Shown: positions 34,224 through 43,182, counted from the first letter of the stretch. The stretch is DNA of 64,000 nucleotides from Microbacterium helvum (GCF_014779795.1 NZ_JACXZS010000001.1:186001-250000); one strand, 5' to 3'. Made by a program: numbers and translations. The notes: generated by a model not told the origin, from the sequence alone.

Positions 34224-34609
34224 AGCGACACCTCGTAGCTCGCCGACGCGATGTGCGACTCGTGCAGGGTCACCGCGATGGCGGTGAGCCGCGAGCCGCC
34301 GAGGTCCGGCGCCCGTGCGGCGAGCCGGTCGCCGATGATCTGACACAGTCGCTCGGTTGTGGTGTTGACGCCTCGCAAGTCGGGCTCGTCGTCGAGGTTG
34401 CGGTACGACAGCGCCCCGACGATCTCACGCAGTCCGTCGGACGCTCGGCCGATGTCGACGACCACGCCGTCCTCGTCGAGCTCGTCGGCGCGGAAGGTGG
34501 CGTCGACGATGTAGGTGGCCCCGTGCAGCTGCTGCGCGGGGCCGAAGACCTCGCCGCGCAGGCTGTGGGCGATCATGAGGTGGTCGCGCACCGTGACGCC
34601 GAAGCCCAT
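34220..34609 (-). CDS. 6-pyruvoyl-tetrahydropterin synthase/QueD-like protein
   Basis: 129 residues, PTPS/QueD fold. Zinc-binding His are in [10 protein letters not shown] and [10 protein letters not shown] (the usual HGH is altered to LHGAT), and the C-terminal [15 protein letters not shown] carries the catalytic His and Glu. PTPS-family enzymes act on dihydroneopterin triphosphate. No queC or queE is near, so queuosine synthesis is unlikely; a pterin-like product for this operon is inferred. ATG overlaps the ADH stop by one base. Confidence 0.8.
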   Translation of the reverse strand: MGFGVTVRDHLMIAHSLRGEVFGPAQQLHGATYIVDATFRADELDEDGVVVDIGRASDGLREIVGALSYRNLDDEPDLRGVNTTTERLCQIIGDRLAARAPDLGGSRLTAIAVTLHESHIASASYEVSL

Positions 34610-35640
34610 CACGCGCTCCAGTCGATCGTCTCGCACAGCTCGCCTGCGGTGCCGTCGGCGAGGGCGGCATAGACCTGCGGCAGCCGTCGCCACGACGAGG
34701 TGGCGCCCAGCAGCAGGTCGAACGTCGGATCCTCGAGCAGCCGCAGCGCCAGGGTCAGTCGCTCGCGCGTCGTACGCCGCGAGCGACGGTTCGACGCCAC
34801 CGCGCCCACCTGGCTGGAGCGGATGGACAGTCGCCGCGAGTGGAAGTCCCCGCCGAGCTCGAGCGGCACCGCCTTCGCGCCGTACCAGCTGGCGACGACG
34901 ACCTCGCCGTCCATCGGCGCGACACGCAGCGCCTGCTGCAGCCCCGCGCCGCTGCCACTCGCCTCGATCACGACGTCAGCGTCGATGTCGGCCTCGGCGA
35001 GCGTCTCCGAGGCGAGCGCGAACCGCACCCCCAGGCCTTCGGCCACGCGCCGCTTCGCGGGGTCGATGTCGACGATGGTGACGTCGGATCCCGGGATGCC
35101 GGCGGCCAGGCGTGCGATGGCGCAGCCGATCATTCCCGCGCCGACGACCACGACCCGGTCGCCGATCGCCGGGGCCGCGTCCCAGAGCACGTTGACCGCT
35201 GTCTCGACCGCGCCCGCGAGAACCGCCCGTCGCGCCGGCACTCCGTCGGGCACCGGCACGAGCGCGTCGGCCGGGGCGACGAACCGGGACTGGTGCGGGA
35301 ACAGCGAGAACACCGTGCGCCCCTGCAGCGCGGTCGGCCCGCTCTCGACGACACCGACGTTCAGGTAGCCGTACTTGACCGGGAACGGGAAGTCCCCGTC
35401 CTGGAACGGGGCCCGCATGCGCTCGCGCTCCGACGTGGGCACCGATCCCCTCGCGATGAGCGACTCGGTGCCGCGGCTGATCCCGGTCCACAGCGTCCGC
35501 ACCGACGCCTCTCCGTCACGCACCTCGGGCAGCGCCTCCGTGCGGAACTCGCCCCAGCCCGGGCCGACGGTCCACCACGCGGCGGCGGCATCCATTCTCT
35601 GGATCTGAACCGAATCGGGCACTCGCGACGTGTCACTCAT
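34609..35640 (-). CDS. Zinc-type alcohol dehydrogenase-like protein
   Basis: 343 residues of the medium-chain dehydrogenase family. NAD(P)-binding [13 protein letters not shown] with acidic [10 protein letters not shown] about 25 residues later; [12 protein letters not shown] near residue 92 resembles sorbitol/threonine dehydrogenase types. The structural four-Cys zinc lobe is absent and the catalytic zinc Cys-His pair is not obvious, so it may be a zinc-poor member. First gene of the operon. Start at 35640 is not firm; MDAAAAWW at 35595 is an alternative. Only 29 bp separate it from the divergent phosphatidyltransferase. Confidence 0.78.
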   Translation of the reverse strand: MSDTSRVPDSVQIQRMDAAAAWWTVGPGWGEFRTEALPEVRDGEASVRTLWTGISRGTESLIARGSVPTSERERMRAPFQDGDFPFPVKYGYLNVGVVESGPTALQGRTVFSLFPHQSRFVAPADALVPVPDGVPARRAVLAGAVETAVNVLWDAAPAIGDRVVVVGAGMIGCAIARLAAGIPGSDVTIVDIDPAKRRVAEGLGVRFALASETLAEADIDADVVIEASGSGAGLQQALRVAPMDGEVVVASWYGAKAVPLELGGDFHSRRLSIRSSQVGAVASNRRSRRTTRERLTLALRLLEDPTFDLLLGATSSWRRLPQVYAALADGTAGELCETIDWSA

Positions 35641-35669
35641 GACGGCCATGAAGGGAACACGGAGCCCGC

Positions 35670-36416
35670 ATGCGAAAAGTTCAGTGGACGCCCTGGTGGT
35701 GGGCCGGCGCCGGCAGCGTGGCCGTCCTCGGCGTCGCGGCGGTCGTGCCGATGCCGCCGGCGGGGTGGGCGGCGGGCCTGGCCTACCTCTTCGTCTCGTC
35801 GCTGCTGCTGTCGCGCGGACTCCGCCGCCGGGGCGCGACACGCTTCGGCGCGGCCAACGCCGTGACCGCGACCCGCTCGGCGCTGGTCGGGGTGGCGACG
35901 GCTCTCGTCGTCGCGAGTGTCGTGGGCGAGGCATCCCGCGCTCCGCTTCTCGTCACGATCGTGGCGGTCGCCCTCGCGCTGGACGGCGTCGACGGCTGGG
36001 TCGCGCGGCGCACCGGCACTGTGAGCGAGCTCGGCGCGCGGTTCGACATGGAGGTCGACGCGTTCCTGCTGCTCGTGCTGAGCGTGTACGACGTGCAATT
36101 CGTCGGGTGGTGGGTGCTCGCGATCGGGCTCATGCGGTACGCGTTCGTGGCGGCGGCGTGGCTGCTGCCCTTCCTCGGCCGCACGCTGCCGCACCGGTAC
36201 TGGCGCAAGGTCGTGACGGCGGTCTGCGGCATCGCGCTCACGACCGTCGCCGCGCAGCTGCTGCCGCCGTTCGCGAACGTGCTCGTCGCCGCGGCCGCGC
36301 TCGCGCTGCTGCTGGAATCGTTCGGTCGCGACATCATCTGGCTCGTGCGGATGAACCGTGCGGGCGCGGAACTCGTGTCACCCGAGAAGGCCTCGGCTCG
36401 AGACGAAAGCAGGTAG
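35670..36416 (+). CDS. CDP-alcohol phosphatidyltransferase
   Basis: 248 residues, about six membrane helices. The family signature is complete: LDGVDGWVARRTG followed by ELGARFDMEVD, giving the four metal-binding Asp residues. It transfers a phosphatidyl (or other phosphoalcohol) group from CDP-lipid to an alcohol acceptor. Divergent from the ADH/PTPS operon with a 29-bp gap, so probably co-regulated with it. The acceptor could be a sugar or inositol-like alcohol; unknown. Good GGAG ribosome site. Confidence 0.9.
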   Translation: MRKVQWTPWWWAGAGSVAVLGVAAVVPMPPAGWAAGLAYLFVSSLLLSRGLRRRGATRFGAANAVTATRSALVGVATALVVASVVGEASRAPLLVTIVAVALALDGVDGWVARRTGTVSELGARFDMEVDAFLLLVLSVYDVQFVGWWVLAIGLMRYAFVAAAWLLPFLGRTLPHRYWRKVVTAVCGIALTTVAAQLLPPFANVLVAAAALALLLESFGRDIIWLVRMNRAGAELVSPEKASARDESR

Positions 36417-36420
36417 GACG

Positions 36421-36819
36421 ATGGCATCTTCGACCCCCGTGCTCCGGGTCATGCGGATCCTCAGCGCGCTCGCACTGCTCGCGGCAGGCGGCATCCACCT
36501 GTTCCTCGTGTTCGACGGCGTGGGCGGCATCCTCGGCGTGATGTTCGTGCTGAACGCCGTCGGCGCGCTCGTGCTCGCGGTCGGGATGCTGCTGCTGCGA
36601 GGCCGCTGGCTGCAGCTGGCGACAGTGCTCAGCCTGCTGTTCCTCATCGCGACGCTGCTGGCGCTGATCCTCGCCCTCACCGTCGGACTGTTCGGGATCA
36701 CCGAGACGTGGGACTTCACGCTCGTGCCCGAGACGGTCATCGTCGAGTCGATCGGCATCGTGATCCTGGCCATCACGACCGTGCTGGCGCTGCGTCCGCA
36801 GCCCGTGGCGGCCGGTTAG
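36421..36819 (+). CDS. Four-helix membrane protein
   Basis: 132 residues with four hydrophobic segments, not recognised. Starts 4 nt after the phosphatidyltransferase stop with an AGGTAGG ribosome site overlapping the stop, so cotranscribed. No charged motif or cysteine is conserved to the eye. Role may be accessory to the neighbour or unrelated. Confidence 0.75.
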   Translation: MASSTPVLRVMRILSALALLAAGGIHLFLVFDGVGGILGVMFVLNAVGALVLAVGMLLLRGRWLQLATVLSLLFLIATLLALILALTVGLFGITETWDFTLVPETVIVESIGIVILAITTVLALRPQPVAAG

Positions 36820-36901
36820 CACCAGCTCGCAGACACTTCAACCCCCGGGCCCACGCCGGGGTCGGCGGTTAGCGTGAAGGCCTACGAAGGGGGCGAACGC
36901 T

Positions 36902-37459
36902 ATGACCGAACGAGTGGATGCCGCCGACACCGGCCGCTACATCCCCACGACCACGCACAGCGAATGGGGCGCGGGGCATCCGCGGCTCATCGTGTCGGGC
37001 GCGGACCATTTCGAGTTCCCGCTGGAGGGTGATCGCATCACGATCGGCTCGGGAGCGGACGCCGATCTGCTGGTGGCGGGCACCGAGAAGGCGCACGCCG
37101 AGATCCGCCACGACGACCGCGACGAGTACCTCCTGCTGCTGTTCGCCGACGCAGAGACCAACACGACGCCAGAGCCTCGCGACTCCCTCGACGGCGCCGA
37201 GGCCATCGTGCTGCGCTCCGGCGCGCAGTTCCGCATGGGCGAGTGGCGTTTCACGTTCGCTCGCGACGAGTACGCCGACCACGGGCGCCCGTCCGGGGGT
37301 CGCGAAGGCGGCGAGCTCGCGGACCAGCCGCTCCAGCCGCCGCGCCCCGACTACGCCGAGAACAGCGAGAGAGGGCACGACAGCGAGGCCCGCCGCGACA
37401 CGACGCCGAGCCCGGGCGACACCGGCGACGCCCGCGACATCAAGCCCGACCGCGCCTGA
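36902..37459 (+). CDS. FHA-like domain protein
   Basis: 185 residues. Residues 25-115 read as an FHA-like beta sandwich (RLIVSGADHFEFPLEGDRITIGSG, then ADADLLVAGTEKAHAEIRHDDRDEY), the GSG and H positions taking the place of the phospho-Thr-binding residues. The last 70 residues are polar, Asp/Arg/Pro-rich and disordered. Preceded by a GAAGGGGG ribosome site 10 nt upstream. Phosphopeptide partner unknown; no kinase adjacent. An expected C-rich hairpin (CCCCGG/CCGGGG) lies at 36843-36861. Confidence 0.72.
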   Translation: MTERVDAADTGRYIPTTTHSEWGAGHPRLIVSGADHFEFPLEGDRITIGSGADADLLVAGTEKAHAEIRHDDRDEYLLLLFADAETNTTPEPRDSLDGAEAIVLRSGAQFRMGEWRFTFARDEYADHGRPSGGREGGELADQPLQPPRPDYAENSERGHDSEARRDTTPSPGDTGDARDIKPDRA

Positions 37460-37474
37460 GGCCTGGGCGTCTCG

Positions 37475-37813
37475 TCACTCCCCCCGGGCTTCGTCCGCGG
37501 CGTCATCGGGGTCGAGCAGCATCTCGTCGACGAGCAGGATCCCGCCGGACGTGTTGGCGGAGTGCGCGAGCTTCTCGATCCACGCGCGGCTCAGTTCGGG
37601 AGGGTCGACGTCCTCGAAGACGAACATGAGCGGGATCGATGGATGCAGCCAGATCGTCGAGCGCCCACCGGGACCCTCATCGGGGTGCTGCCACGACAGC
37701 GTGAAGCTCTCATTCCGGCGGAGCTTGGTGGCGATCACCACCTTCAGATGCGCGAGCGTCCGATCCTCGATGTGGATCGGCATGTCCTGCGCGCCGTAGT
37801 ACAGGGTTCCCAT
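37475..37813 (-). CDS. DUF7882-family small protein
   Basis: 112 residues starting MGTLYYGAQDMPIHIEDRTLAHLKVVI. This opening and the LRRNESFTLSWQHP segment match a small protein family of Microbacteriaceae (DUF7882, sometimes mislabelled as DNA-ligase-related). Function unknown. TAGCGT lies 7 nt before the ATG, suggesting leaderless transcription. The longer open frame upstream is shadow sequence. Confidence 0.8.
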   Translation of the reverse strand: MGTLYYGAQDMPIHIEDRTLAHLKVVIATKLRRNESFTLSWQHPDEGPGGRSTIWLHPSIPLMFVFEDVDPPELSRAWIEKLAHSANTSGGILLVDEMLLDPDDAADEARGE

Positions 37814-37820
37814 ACGAGGG

Positions 37821-37826
37821 ACGCTA
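37821..37826 (-). promoter_or_regulatory. -10 box of the DUF7882 gene
   Basis: TAGCGT on the minus strand, 7 nt before the ATG. Confidence 0.45.
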
Positions 37827-37847
37827 CCCCTCCCCGGACTCGCGGCG

Positions 37848-38078
37848 TCATGGGTTGTCGCTCTCGGGCGGCTCGCTCGTCGCGCCGGTCGATGGTTCGA
37901 ACGGCGTCCGGGTGGCGGGTTCGACTCCTCGCGCACGGGCGTCGTCCTGTTCTTCCCCGCCAGCGAGTTCCTGCTCATCGGGCGCGGGGTCCGGTGGAGC
38001 ATCCTTGGCGCGCGGCGAGCGGCCACTGGCGTGCTCCACGTAGGTGGGCAGCGAGCCCTGATCGTCCACGTCGCTCAT
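37848..38078 (-). CDS. Small acidic disordered protein
   Basis: 76 residues, not recognised, rich in Asp, Glu, Pro and Ser, no hydrophobic core. An AGGAGGTGCC ribosome site directly before the ATG is one of the strongest in the window and supports a real gene. Probably soluble and unstructured. Confidence 0.65.
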   Translation of the reverse strand: MSDVDDQGSLPTYVEHASGRSPRAKDAPPDPAPDEQELAGGEEQDDARARGVEPATRTPFEPSTGATSEPPESDNP

Positions 38079-38178
38079 GGCACCTCCTGTGCGGCGTCCT
38101 GACTGTCCTCCCCTGGACGATACGCACCGCCCGTGCTCACGGCCGAGGGCCTTGACAGCTCGGGCCGACCGCTCCCCG

Positions 38179-38760
38179 CTAGTCGTCGCGCGGCGTCGAG
38201 TGCTGCACCACGATGTCGCGCTGCGGGCCGTAGTGCAGCGGCGAGGCCACGAAGGCGACCGTGGCGACGACAGCGAGCGCCGCGACGAGTACGCAAACGC
38301 GGGTCATGACGGTCGGTGTGCGCTCGCCCGCGCCGTGACGCACAGCGAGGAAGATCGCCCACCCGGCGAGAGCGCCCGCTGTGTTGACGATGAGGTCGGT
38401 GGTGTCGAAGCTGCCGGTCGAGATGAGGTGCTGCACGGTCTCGAGCGCCAGGCTGGCTCCGAGCGCGGTCGCCCCCGCTCTCCACCATGACCAGGTCGGC
38501 GCGAGCGCCCCGATGAAGAGGCCGAACGGGACGAAGAGCACGAGGTTGATCACCAGCTCCGCCAGCATGCTGGCGCCCGCGTCGCCGTTCGCGATGAACG
38601 GCACCAGCTTGATCGGCCGGGCCATCCCGGCGGCGTCGCCGATCCACGGCACCTCGAGCTTCCACAGCACCACCCACGCCAGCAGTGCGAGATACACCGC
38701 GAACGCGAGGATCAGGATGCCGCGACGGCGGCGTGAGGGAGGGCTTGCAGGCGAGGTCAC
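38179..38760 (-). CDS. VanZ-like membrane protein
   Basis: 193 residues with four to five hydrophobic segments and the VanZ-family signature NLVLFVPFGLFIG and ETVQHLISTGSFDTTDLIVNT. VanZ itself gives low teicoplanin resistance in enterococci; most homologues have no known role. GTG start (VTSPASPPS) chosen because GGGAGA precedes it; the longer frame overlaps the divergent HAD gene. Confidence 0.82.
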   Translation of the reverse strand: MTSPASPPSRRRRGILILAFAVYLALLAWVVLWKLEVPWIGDAAGMARPIKLVPFIANGDAGASMLAELVINLVLFVPFGLFIGALAPTWSWWRAGATALGASLALETVQHLISTGSFDTTDLIVNTAGALAGWAIFLAVRHGAGERTPTVMTRVCVLVAALAVVATVAFVASPLHYGPQRDIVVQHSTPRDD

Positions 38761-38892
38761 AGGGCATTCTCCCGTGGGGCGCTGGGAACGACGTGCACGA
38801 GCCGAGGCGTCGGCGGGCGGCTTGCTAGGCTCACCGGCGACGCGAGGCCGCTGCCGATGCCTCGCGGTCTTGCTTGCGTCGGAGGTCGTTCC

Positions 38893-39471
38893 ATGTCCCA
38901 TCCCTCGATCCGCGCCGTGCTCTGGGATGCGGACGGCGTCCTCCAGGACACGCCGTCAGACGTGTGGGGCTTGGCCACCTCGGTCGTGGCGCAGTTTCCG
39001 GGTGCGCTCACCGGCGCCCCGATCGATGAGGCGAGCATCCGCCGGGCCGCCGAGACGATGGGCCTCGGCGATCGGGCTGATGACGTCCTGTCGGTGTGGT
39101 GGACCTTCGATGTGCTGGCGCCGTCGCTGGCTGCCGTCGCGCGCGTGCGTGCGTCCGGTGTCCGGTGCTACCTCGCTACGAACCAGGACGCCTACCGCGC
39201 GGCGTGCATGCGTGAGAAGGCTCCGTACGACGAGGTGTTCGACGGCGCCTACTACTCGTGCCACGTCGGCGCCGCGAAGCCGGCCGCCGCGTTCTTCGAG
39301 CACATCGCGACAGACCTGGACCTCGCACCGGAGCAGCTGCTCTTCCTCGACGATCAACCGGCGAACATCGACGGTGCGCGGGGCGCCGGCCTGCACGCGG
39401 AGTGCTGGACGCACCGCGAAGGGATCCCGCAGCTGATCGACATTCTCGGTGCCCACGGCATCCGTGTCTGA
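38893..39471 (+). CDS. HAD-superfamily hydrolase
   Basis: 192 residues. Motif I VLWDADGVLQDT (nucleophile Asp), motif II YLATNQD, motif III Lys in HVGAAKPAAAFF and motif IV LLFLDDQPANIDGA place it with small phosphatases such as the GS/epoxide-hydrolase N-terminal group. The ATG follows GGAGG by 7 nt. Substrate unknown. Confidence 0.9.
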   Translation: MSHPSIRAVLWDADGVLQDTPSDVWGLATSVVAQFPGALTGAPIDEASIRRAAETMGLGDRADDVLSVWWTFDVLAPSLAAVARVRASGVRCYLATNQDAYRAACMREKAPYDEVFDGAYYSCHVGAAKPAAAFFEHIATDLDLAPEQLLFLDDQPANIDGARGAGLHAECWTHREGIPQLIDILGAHGIRV

Positions 39472-39525
39472 GGGGGCACGCACATCGGCACCCGTTCGGT
39501 GACGGCGCGCGAGACGTGACATCAG

Positions 39526-39744
39526 CTAATCGGATTCCTCGGGCGGCCCGATGATCGCCTCCGGGGTGATCGCCCGTGTCCGACGGATCCTTCCCGCAGC
39601 CCATGCGGCCGTGACGAAGGAGACGATCGCGACAGCGACCGCGATGAGGACCACGGGACCATTCGCGGTGACGGCGAGCCACAGTGCTGCGACGAGAGTC
39701 GCGGAAGCGACTCCGAGGACGATCGCAGGAATCGTGTTTCGCAC
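39526..39744 (-). CDS. Small two-helix membrane protein
   Basis: 72 residues with two transmembrane segments (residues 8-28 and 31-50) and a short cytoplasmic tail RIRRTRAITPEA. GTG start with weak ribosome site, so start and expression are uncertain. Not recognised. Confidence 0.55.
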   Translation of the reverse strand: MRNTIPAIVLGVASATLVAALWLAVTANGPVVLIAVAVAIVSFVTAAWAAGRIRRTRAITPEAIIGPPEESD

Positions 39745-39930
39745 AGCTCACACTCTGCCGTGACATCCGGGTCCGGGCAACGGCGACCGTGCTCGCGAGC
39801 CGGCGGCCAACGGGCCCACCTCGGGCATGACGCGTGCATCCACCTCGAACCGGCCGGGCACAGCCGCCGATCCGTCGGGCACCACGGGGCGATTGCTCGT
39901 GGCAGCCGCCATCGGCTCCCATCAACGACA

Positions 39931-39954
39931 AAACCCCCGGAAATCCGGGGGTTT
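39931..39954. terminator. Terminator after the tRNA-Thr/tRNA-Met genes
   Basis: 11-bp stem AAACCCCCGGA with its complement, loop AA, ending in TTT on the plus strand and AAA/TTT mirrored on the minus strand. It lies directly after the tRNA pair in its direction of transcription. Confidence 0.85.
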
Positions 39955-39961
39955 CTGTCTG

Positions 39962-40035
39962 TAGCAGGAGCGGGGCTTGAACCCGCGACCTCACGATTAT
40001 GAGTCGTGCGCTCTCACCAACTGAGCTACCCTGCC
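39962..40035 (-). tRNA. tRNA-Met (CAU), elongator-like
   Basis: 74-nt cloverleaf on the minus strand with anticodon CAU in loop CTCATAA, T-arm GCGGGTTCAAGCCCCGC and D-arm AGCTCAGTTGGTGAGAGC. The anticodon stem CACGA/TCGTG lacks the three G-C pairs of initiator tRNA. A tRNA-Ile2 read by lysidine modification cannot be fully excluded. CCA is not encoded. Confidence 0.93.
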
Positions 40036-40070
40036 GCACGCATCCGCGGTCGAAGAGAACGGATGTTGCG

Positions 40071-40142
40071 AGCCCCGAGTCAGGATTGAACTGACGACCC
40101 CTTCCTTACCATGGAAGTGCTCTGCCACTGAGCTATCGGGGC
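40071..40142 (-). tRNA. tRNA-Thr (GGU)
   Basis: 72-nt cloverleaf on the minus strand, acceptor stem starting GCCCCGA, anticodon GGU in loop ATGGTAA, T-arm GTCAGTTCAATCCTGAC. It precedes tRNA-Met by 35 nt and is probably cotranscribed. Confidence 0.95.
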
Positions 40143-40205
40143 GTGCTGCCTGCCAACAGGCAACTAGAAGAGGATACCAGAGCCGCGGCCCCCTTCCGAA
40201 CCGAG

Positions 40206-42179
40206 TCAACCCACGGTGTGGGTTCCGTCTGTGTACGTCTGCAGCCACGGCCACGGGTCGATCGGCGTGGTGCCGTTCTTCCAGATCTCGAAGTGCGTGT
40301 GGGCGCCGAACGAGCGCCCGGTGTTGCCCGTGCGGCCGATGATGGTCCCCACGGTGACGTGCTGGCCGGCGACGACCTGGAGCGAGCCGTACTGCATGTG
40401 CGCGTAGTGGCTCGACACGAGCTGACCGTCGACGATGTGGTCGATCACGACGTGCACGCCGTAGGCGCCGCCTGACTCCGACGCGATGCGCACGGTGCCG
40501 TCGGCGATCGCCTGGACGGGCGAACCGGCGCCCGGCGTGAAGTCGATGCCCTCGTGCATCCGGCCCGACCGCATTCCGAAGCCGTACGACATCGTCACGC
40601 CGACCGAGAACGGCCATTGGATGTTCGAGTTCGGGTCGTTGTGGAACAGGTTCGAGAAGTTGCGGATGCCGGCCTCGGATGCCAGCTGCGCGGTGGTGGT
40701 CGTGCCGTAGTTCTCGGTGCGGTTGAGCAGATCGCTCTGCACGTCGCCCGGCGCGACATAGGCCTGGATCTCGGACGCATCGAGCGCACCGCCCACGTCG
40801 CCCGGCGCGATCACCGAGAGCGTCGACTCGGTGCCGTTGACCGCGGCGACCGCCTCGACCGGCGTGGTCATGCCGACCGCGATCAGGCCGACGACGCCGA
40901 ACACGCCGACCGAGAACGATGCGGTCGCGACGCGCCGGAAGGCGGAGCCGCGGCGCGTCTGCACGACGCGCGGCGCGGTGTGCTGCGCCTCGGGCTCAGG
41001 GGTCGCTTCGGAGGCAGGAGCGTCCGGCGCCGACTGGGTCGGCGTCTCGCCCGTGAACGAGAACAGGCGGGCCGCCGCGGCGAATTCGTCTACGCCGTCA
41101 GCCGCGGGTGCCGGAATCGGGCCGGTCAGGGGCTCGACGCGCTCGGTGCGCGGGCGCTCCGAGCGGGTGCTCTCCGCGGCGGGCTGAGGGGCTGCGACAG
41201 GCTCGGCGGTCGGTTCCGCGGCACGCACCGCCTCTGCGGCGGAAGATGCCGGCCGCACCGGCTCCGCCGCCGGAGCGACCGCAGGCTCGGATGTCCGCAC
41301 CGGCTCGGGCGCACGAACCGGCTCGGGCACGGGAACTGCCGCCGCAGGCTCGGGACGCGCGGCCTGCACCGGAGCGACGGGCTCGATGACGACGGGGGCA
41401 GGGGCCGGCACCGCCGCCGCTTCGGCCGCCATGAGCTTCGCGAGCGTCTCAGCCATCCAGTCCGACGAGGTCGCGGTTGCCACAGCGCCGGCGACCGGCC
41501 GATCCTCCGCCGGGGCAGGCGCCGTGTCGACGATGGGAGCGATGAGTTCGAAGGGCTCCGCGGGCGCGAGCACGGTGTCGCGCACCGCGGGCGACTCGTC
41601 GCGCGCCATGACCTCGGCCTCGAACGCGGCGGCCGGACGCACGGGCTCGGCCGGAGCGGCCGGCGGCACCGCGACGACCGCCTGCGCGCCAGTCTGCACG
41701 CGACGCGCGCGGCGACTCAGCTGCGTTGGCGCCGGGGACGGAGAAGCGGATGACGCAGACGCTGGGGAGGTGGATGCCGCAGCCGCCGCCTGCGCCGGCG
41801 CCACAGGTGCGACGGGCTCGATGACGGGGCTCGATCCCCCGGGCAGCGAGAACGGCGCGGGCGCAGGCGTCGCGGGAGCGGAGGGAACAGAGGCCACAGG
41901 CGCGACCGGAGCCACCGGCTCCGCGGGGACGACGGGTGTGACCGCCGTGCCGCCGGCCGGCGTGGCCTCGGGCTTCGGCACCGCAGCATCCGCTCTCTTG
42001 AGCTCTGCCGCACGACCCCACACGACCGCGGGACGCTCGGGAGCAGTACCGGCTGCCTGGCGCCGCGCGGTGGCGCGGCTCGCACCCGGGGTCTCCGGCG
42101 TCGCCTGGGCAGGCGTGGCGGCGGAGCGACTGGAACGGCGCGTAGGCGCAGAGTCAGCCTGGGGAGCGTCGAAAGGCAA
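40206..42179 (-). CDS. M23-family metallopeptidase with long Pro/Ala tail
   Basis: 657 residues. Residues 1-420 are Pro/Ala/Val-rich, low complexity and cytoplasmic. One membrane helix lies at about 425-450 (FSVGVFGVVGLIAVGM). The external C-terminal LytM/M23 domain has the zinc ligands His and Asp in RMHEGIDFTPG and HxH in GAHTHFEIW. Such enzymes cleave peptidoglycan cross-links or activate others. The only start codon in frame after the upstream stop is a TTG with a weak ribosome site, so the N-terminus is uncertain. A possible MtrA box is 95 bp upstream. Confidence 0.85.
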   Translation of the reverse strand: MPFDAPQADSAPTRRSSRSAATPAQATPETPGASRATARRQAAGTAPERPAVVWGRAAELKRADAAVPKPEATPAGGTAVTPVVPAEPVAPVAPVASVPSAPATPAPAPFSLPGGSSPVIEPVAPVAPAQAAAAASTSPASASSASPSPAPTQLSRRARRVQTGAQAVVAVPPAAPAEPVRPAAAFEAEVMARDESPAVRDTVLAPAEPFELIAPIVDTAPAPAEDRPVAGAVATATSSDWMAETLAKLMAAEAAAVPAPAPVVIEPVAPVQAARPEPAAAVPVPEPVRAPEPVRTSEPAVAPAAEPVRPASSAAEAVRAAEPTAEPVAAPQPAAESTRSERPRTERVEPLTGPIPAPAADGVDEFAAAARLFSFTGETPTQSAPDAPASEATPEPEAQHTAPRVVQTRRGSAFRRVATASFSVGVFGVVGLIAVGMTTPVEAVAAVNGTESTLSVIAPGDVGGALDASEIQAYVAPGDVQSDLLNRTENYGTTTTAQLASEAGIRNFSNLFHNDPNSNIQWPFSVGVTMSYGFGMRSGRMHEGIDFTPGAGSPVQAIADGTVRIASESGGAYGVHVVIDHIVDGQLVSSHYAHMQYGSLQVVAGQHVTVGTIIGRTGNTGRSFGAHTHFEIWKNGTTPIDPWPWLQTYTDGTHTVG

Positions 42180-42273
42180 AGCGGCGGGGGGCTCTCGGGT
42201 CGTGCCGCGAGGGGGGTGTACGCGGCAAGGCGGTCGTTCGGGCTATGACCACCCTCGCCTTTCGGGAGGCGAA

Positions 42274-42290
42274 GGTAACGATCGGGTAAA
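42274..42290 (-). promoter_or_regulatory. Possible MtrA box upstream of the M23 gene
   Basis: On the minus strand TTTACC-N5-GTTACC, a direct repeat with 11-bp period like the GTNACC repeats bound by MtrA, which controls cell-wall hydrolases in actinobacteria. One half deviates at its first base. The 193-bp gap also holds a small hairpin CGCCT/AGGCG. Confidence 0.35.
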
Positions 42291-42372
42291 CGCTACACCG
42301 GAGGCCCTGGGAATGCCATGTACGGCTCGGATTTTGTTCGTGCCTTTTCGTGAGGATTCGATGAGATGCCGG

Positions 42373-43176
42373 TCACTGAAGTCCCGCGGCGGCGGCGAGT
42401 CGGTCGAAGATCGCCGGCGTGGCCGCGACGATGAGCGGCGAGCGTCCCGACCCGTCCGGCTGGTTGCGGCCGTAGCGCCCGCCCGCCTCGGTCACGAGCA
42501 GCGACCCTGCAGCGAGATCCCACGGCGCGAGTCCGCGCTCGAAGTAGCCGTCCAGTCGACCGGCGGCGACGTACGCGTGATCGAGCGCGGCCGACCCGCC
42601 CCGCCGCAGATCGCGCGCGACGAGCGGCATGACGTGCGCGATGAGTTCGAGGTCGCCGGGGCGCGTGGCGGGGTCGTAGCCGAACCCTGTCGCGAGCAGG
42701 GCCCCGGCGGGCCCGACCTCCGCGTTGACCGCCAGCCGCCGGTCGCCGAGCCATGCGCCCTCCCCACGCGCAGCACGGAACATCTCCCCCGCGACCGGCG
42801 CGTAGACCGCTCCGGCGACGACCTGCCAGGTCTCCGGCGCCGGCTCGCCGGTCACGGCCGCGATGCTCACGGAGTACTGGGGGATGCCGTACGCATAGTT
42901 CACCGTCCCGTCGATCGGGTCGACCACCCACGTGATGCCTGACGTGCCGCGCTCGGCCCCGGTTTCTTCGCCGACGAATCCGTCATCGGGACGCTCGGTC
43001 GCGAGGCGCGCGCGGATCAACGCCTCGACCTCACGATCGGCCTCGGTGACGATGTCGGCGAGCGCGGACTTGGTCGCCGCGATCGCGACACCGGCCTCGC
43101 GACGCGTGCGGGCGAGGTGGCCCGCCTCGTAGGCGATGTCGACGGCGAGGGGTTCGAGCTCAGAGGCGAGGGTCAT
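42373..43176 (-). CDS. Inositol-monophosphatase-family phosphatase
   Basis: 267 residues. Metal-binding motifs are intact: GEETG near residue 70, WVVDPIDGTVNY (about 85-96) and the C-terminal LAPWDLAAGSLLVTEAGG. The family includes inositol, histidinol, fructose-1,6-bis and PAP phosphatases; the substrate cannot be chosen from sequence. TAGCGT lies 6 nt before the ATG. Confidence 0.9.
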   Translation of the reverse strand: MTLASELEPLAVDIAYEAGHLARTRREAGVAIAATKSALADIVTEADREVEALIRARLATERPDDGFVGEETGAERGTSGITWVVDPIDGTVNYAYGIPQYSVSIAAVTGEPAPETWQVVAGAVYAPVAGEMFRAARGEGAWLGDRRLAVNAEVGPAGALLATGFGYDPATRPGDLELIAHVMPLVARDLRRGGSAALDHAYVAAGRLDGYFERGLAPWDLAAGSLLVTEAGGRYGRNQPDGSGRSPLIVAATPAIFDRLAAAAGLQ

Positions 43177-43182
43177 GCCTCC

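Noticed and set aside
34220..34609. QueD of queuosine synthesis
   Set aside because: No queC, queE or tgt context and the HGH zinc motif is altered, so a different pterin role is more likely.
42180..42372. c-di-AMP (ydaO) riboswitch upstream of the M23 gene
   Set aside because: Considered because such genes often carry one in actinobacteria, but I could not find its conserved core in the 193-bp gap.
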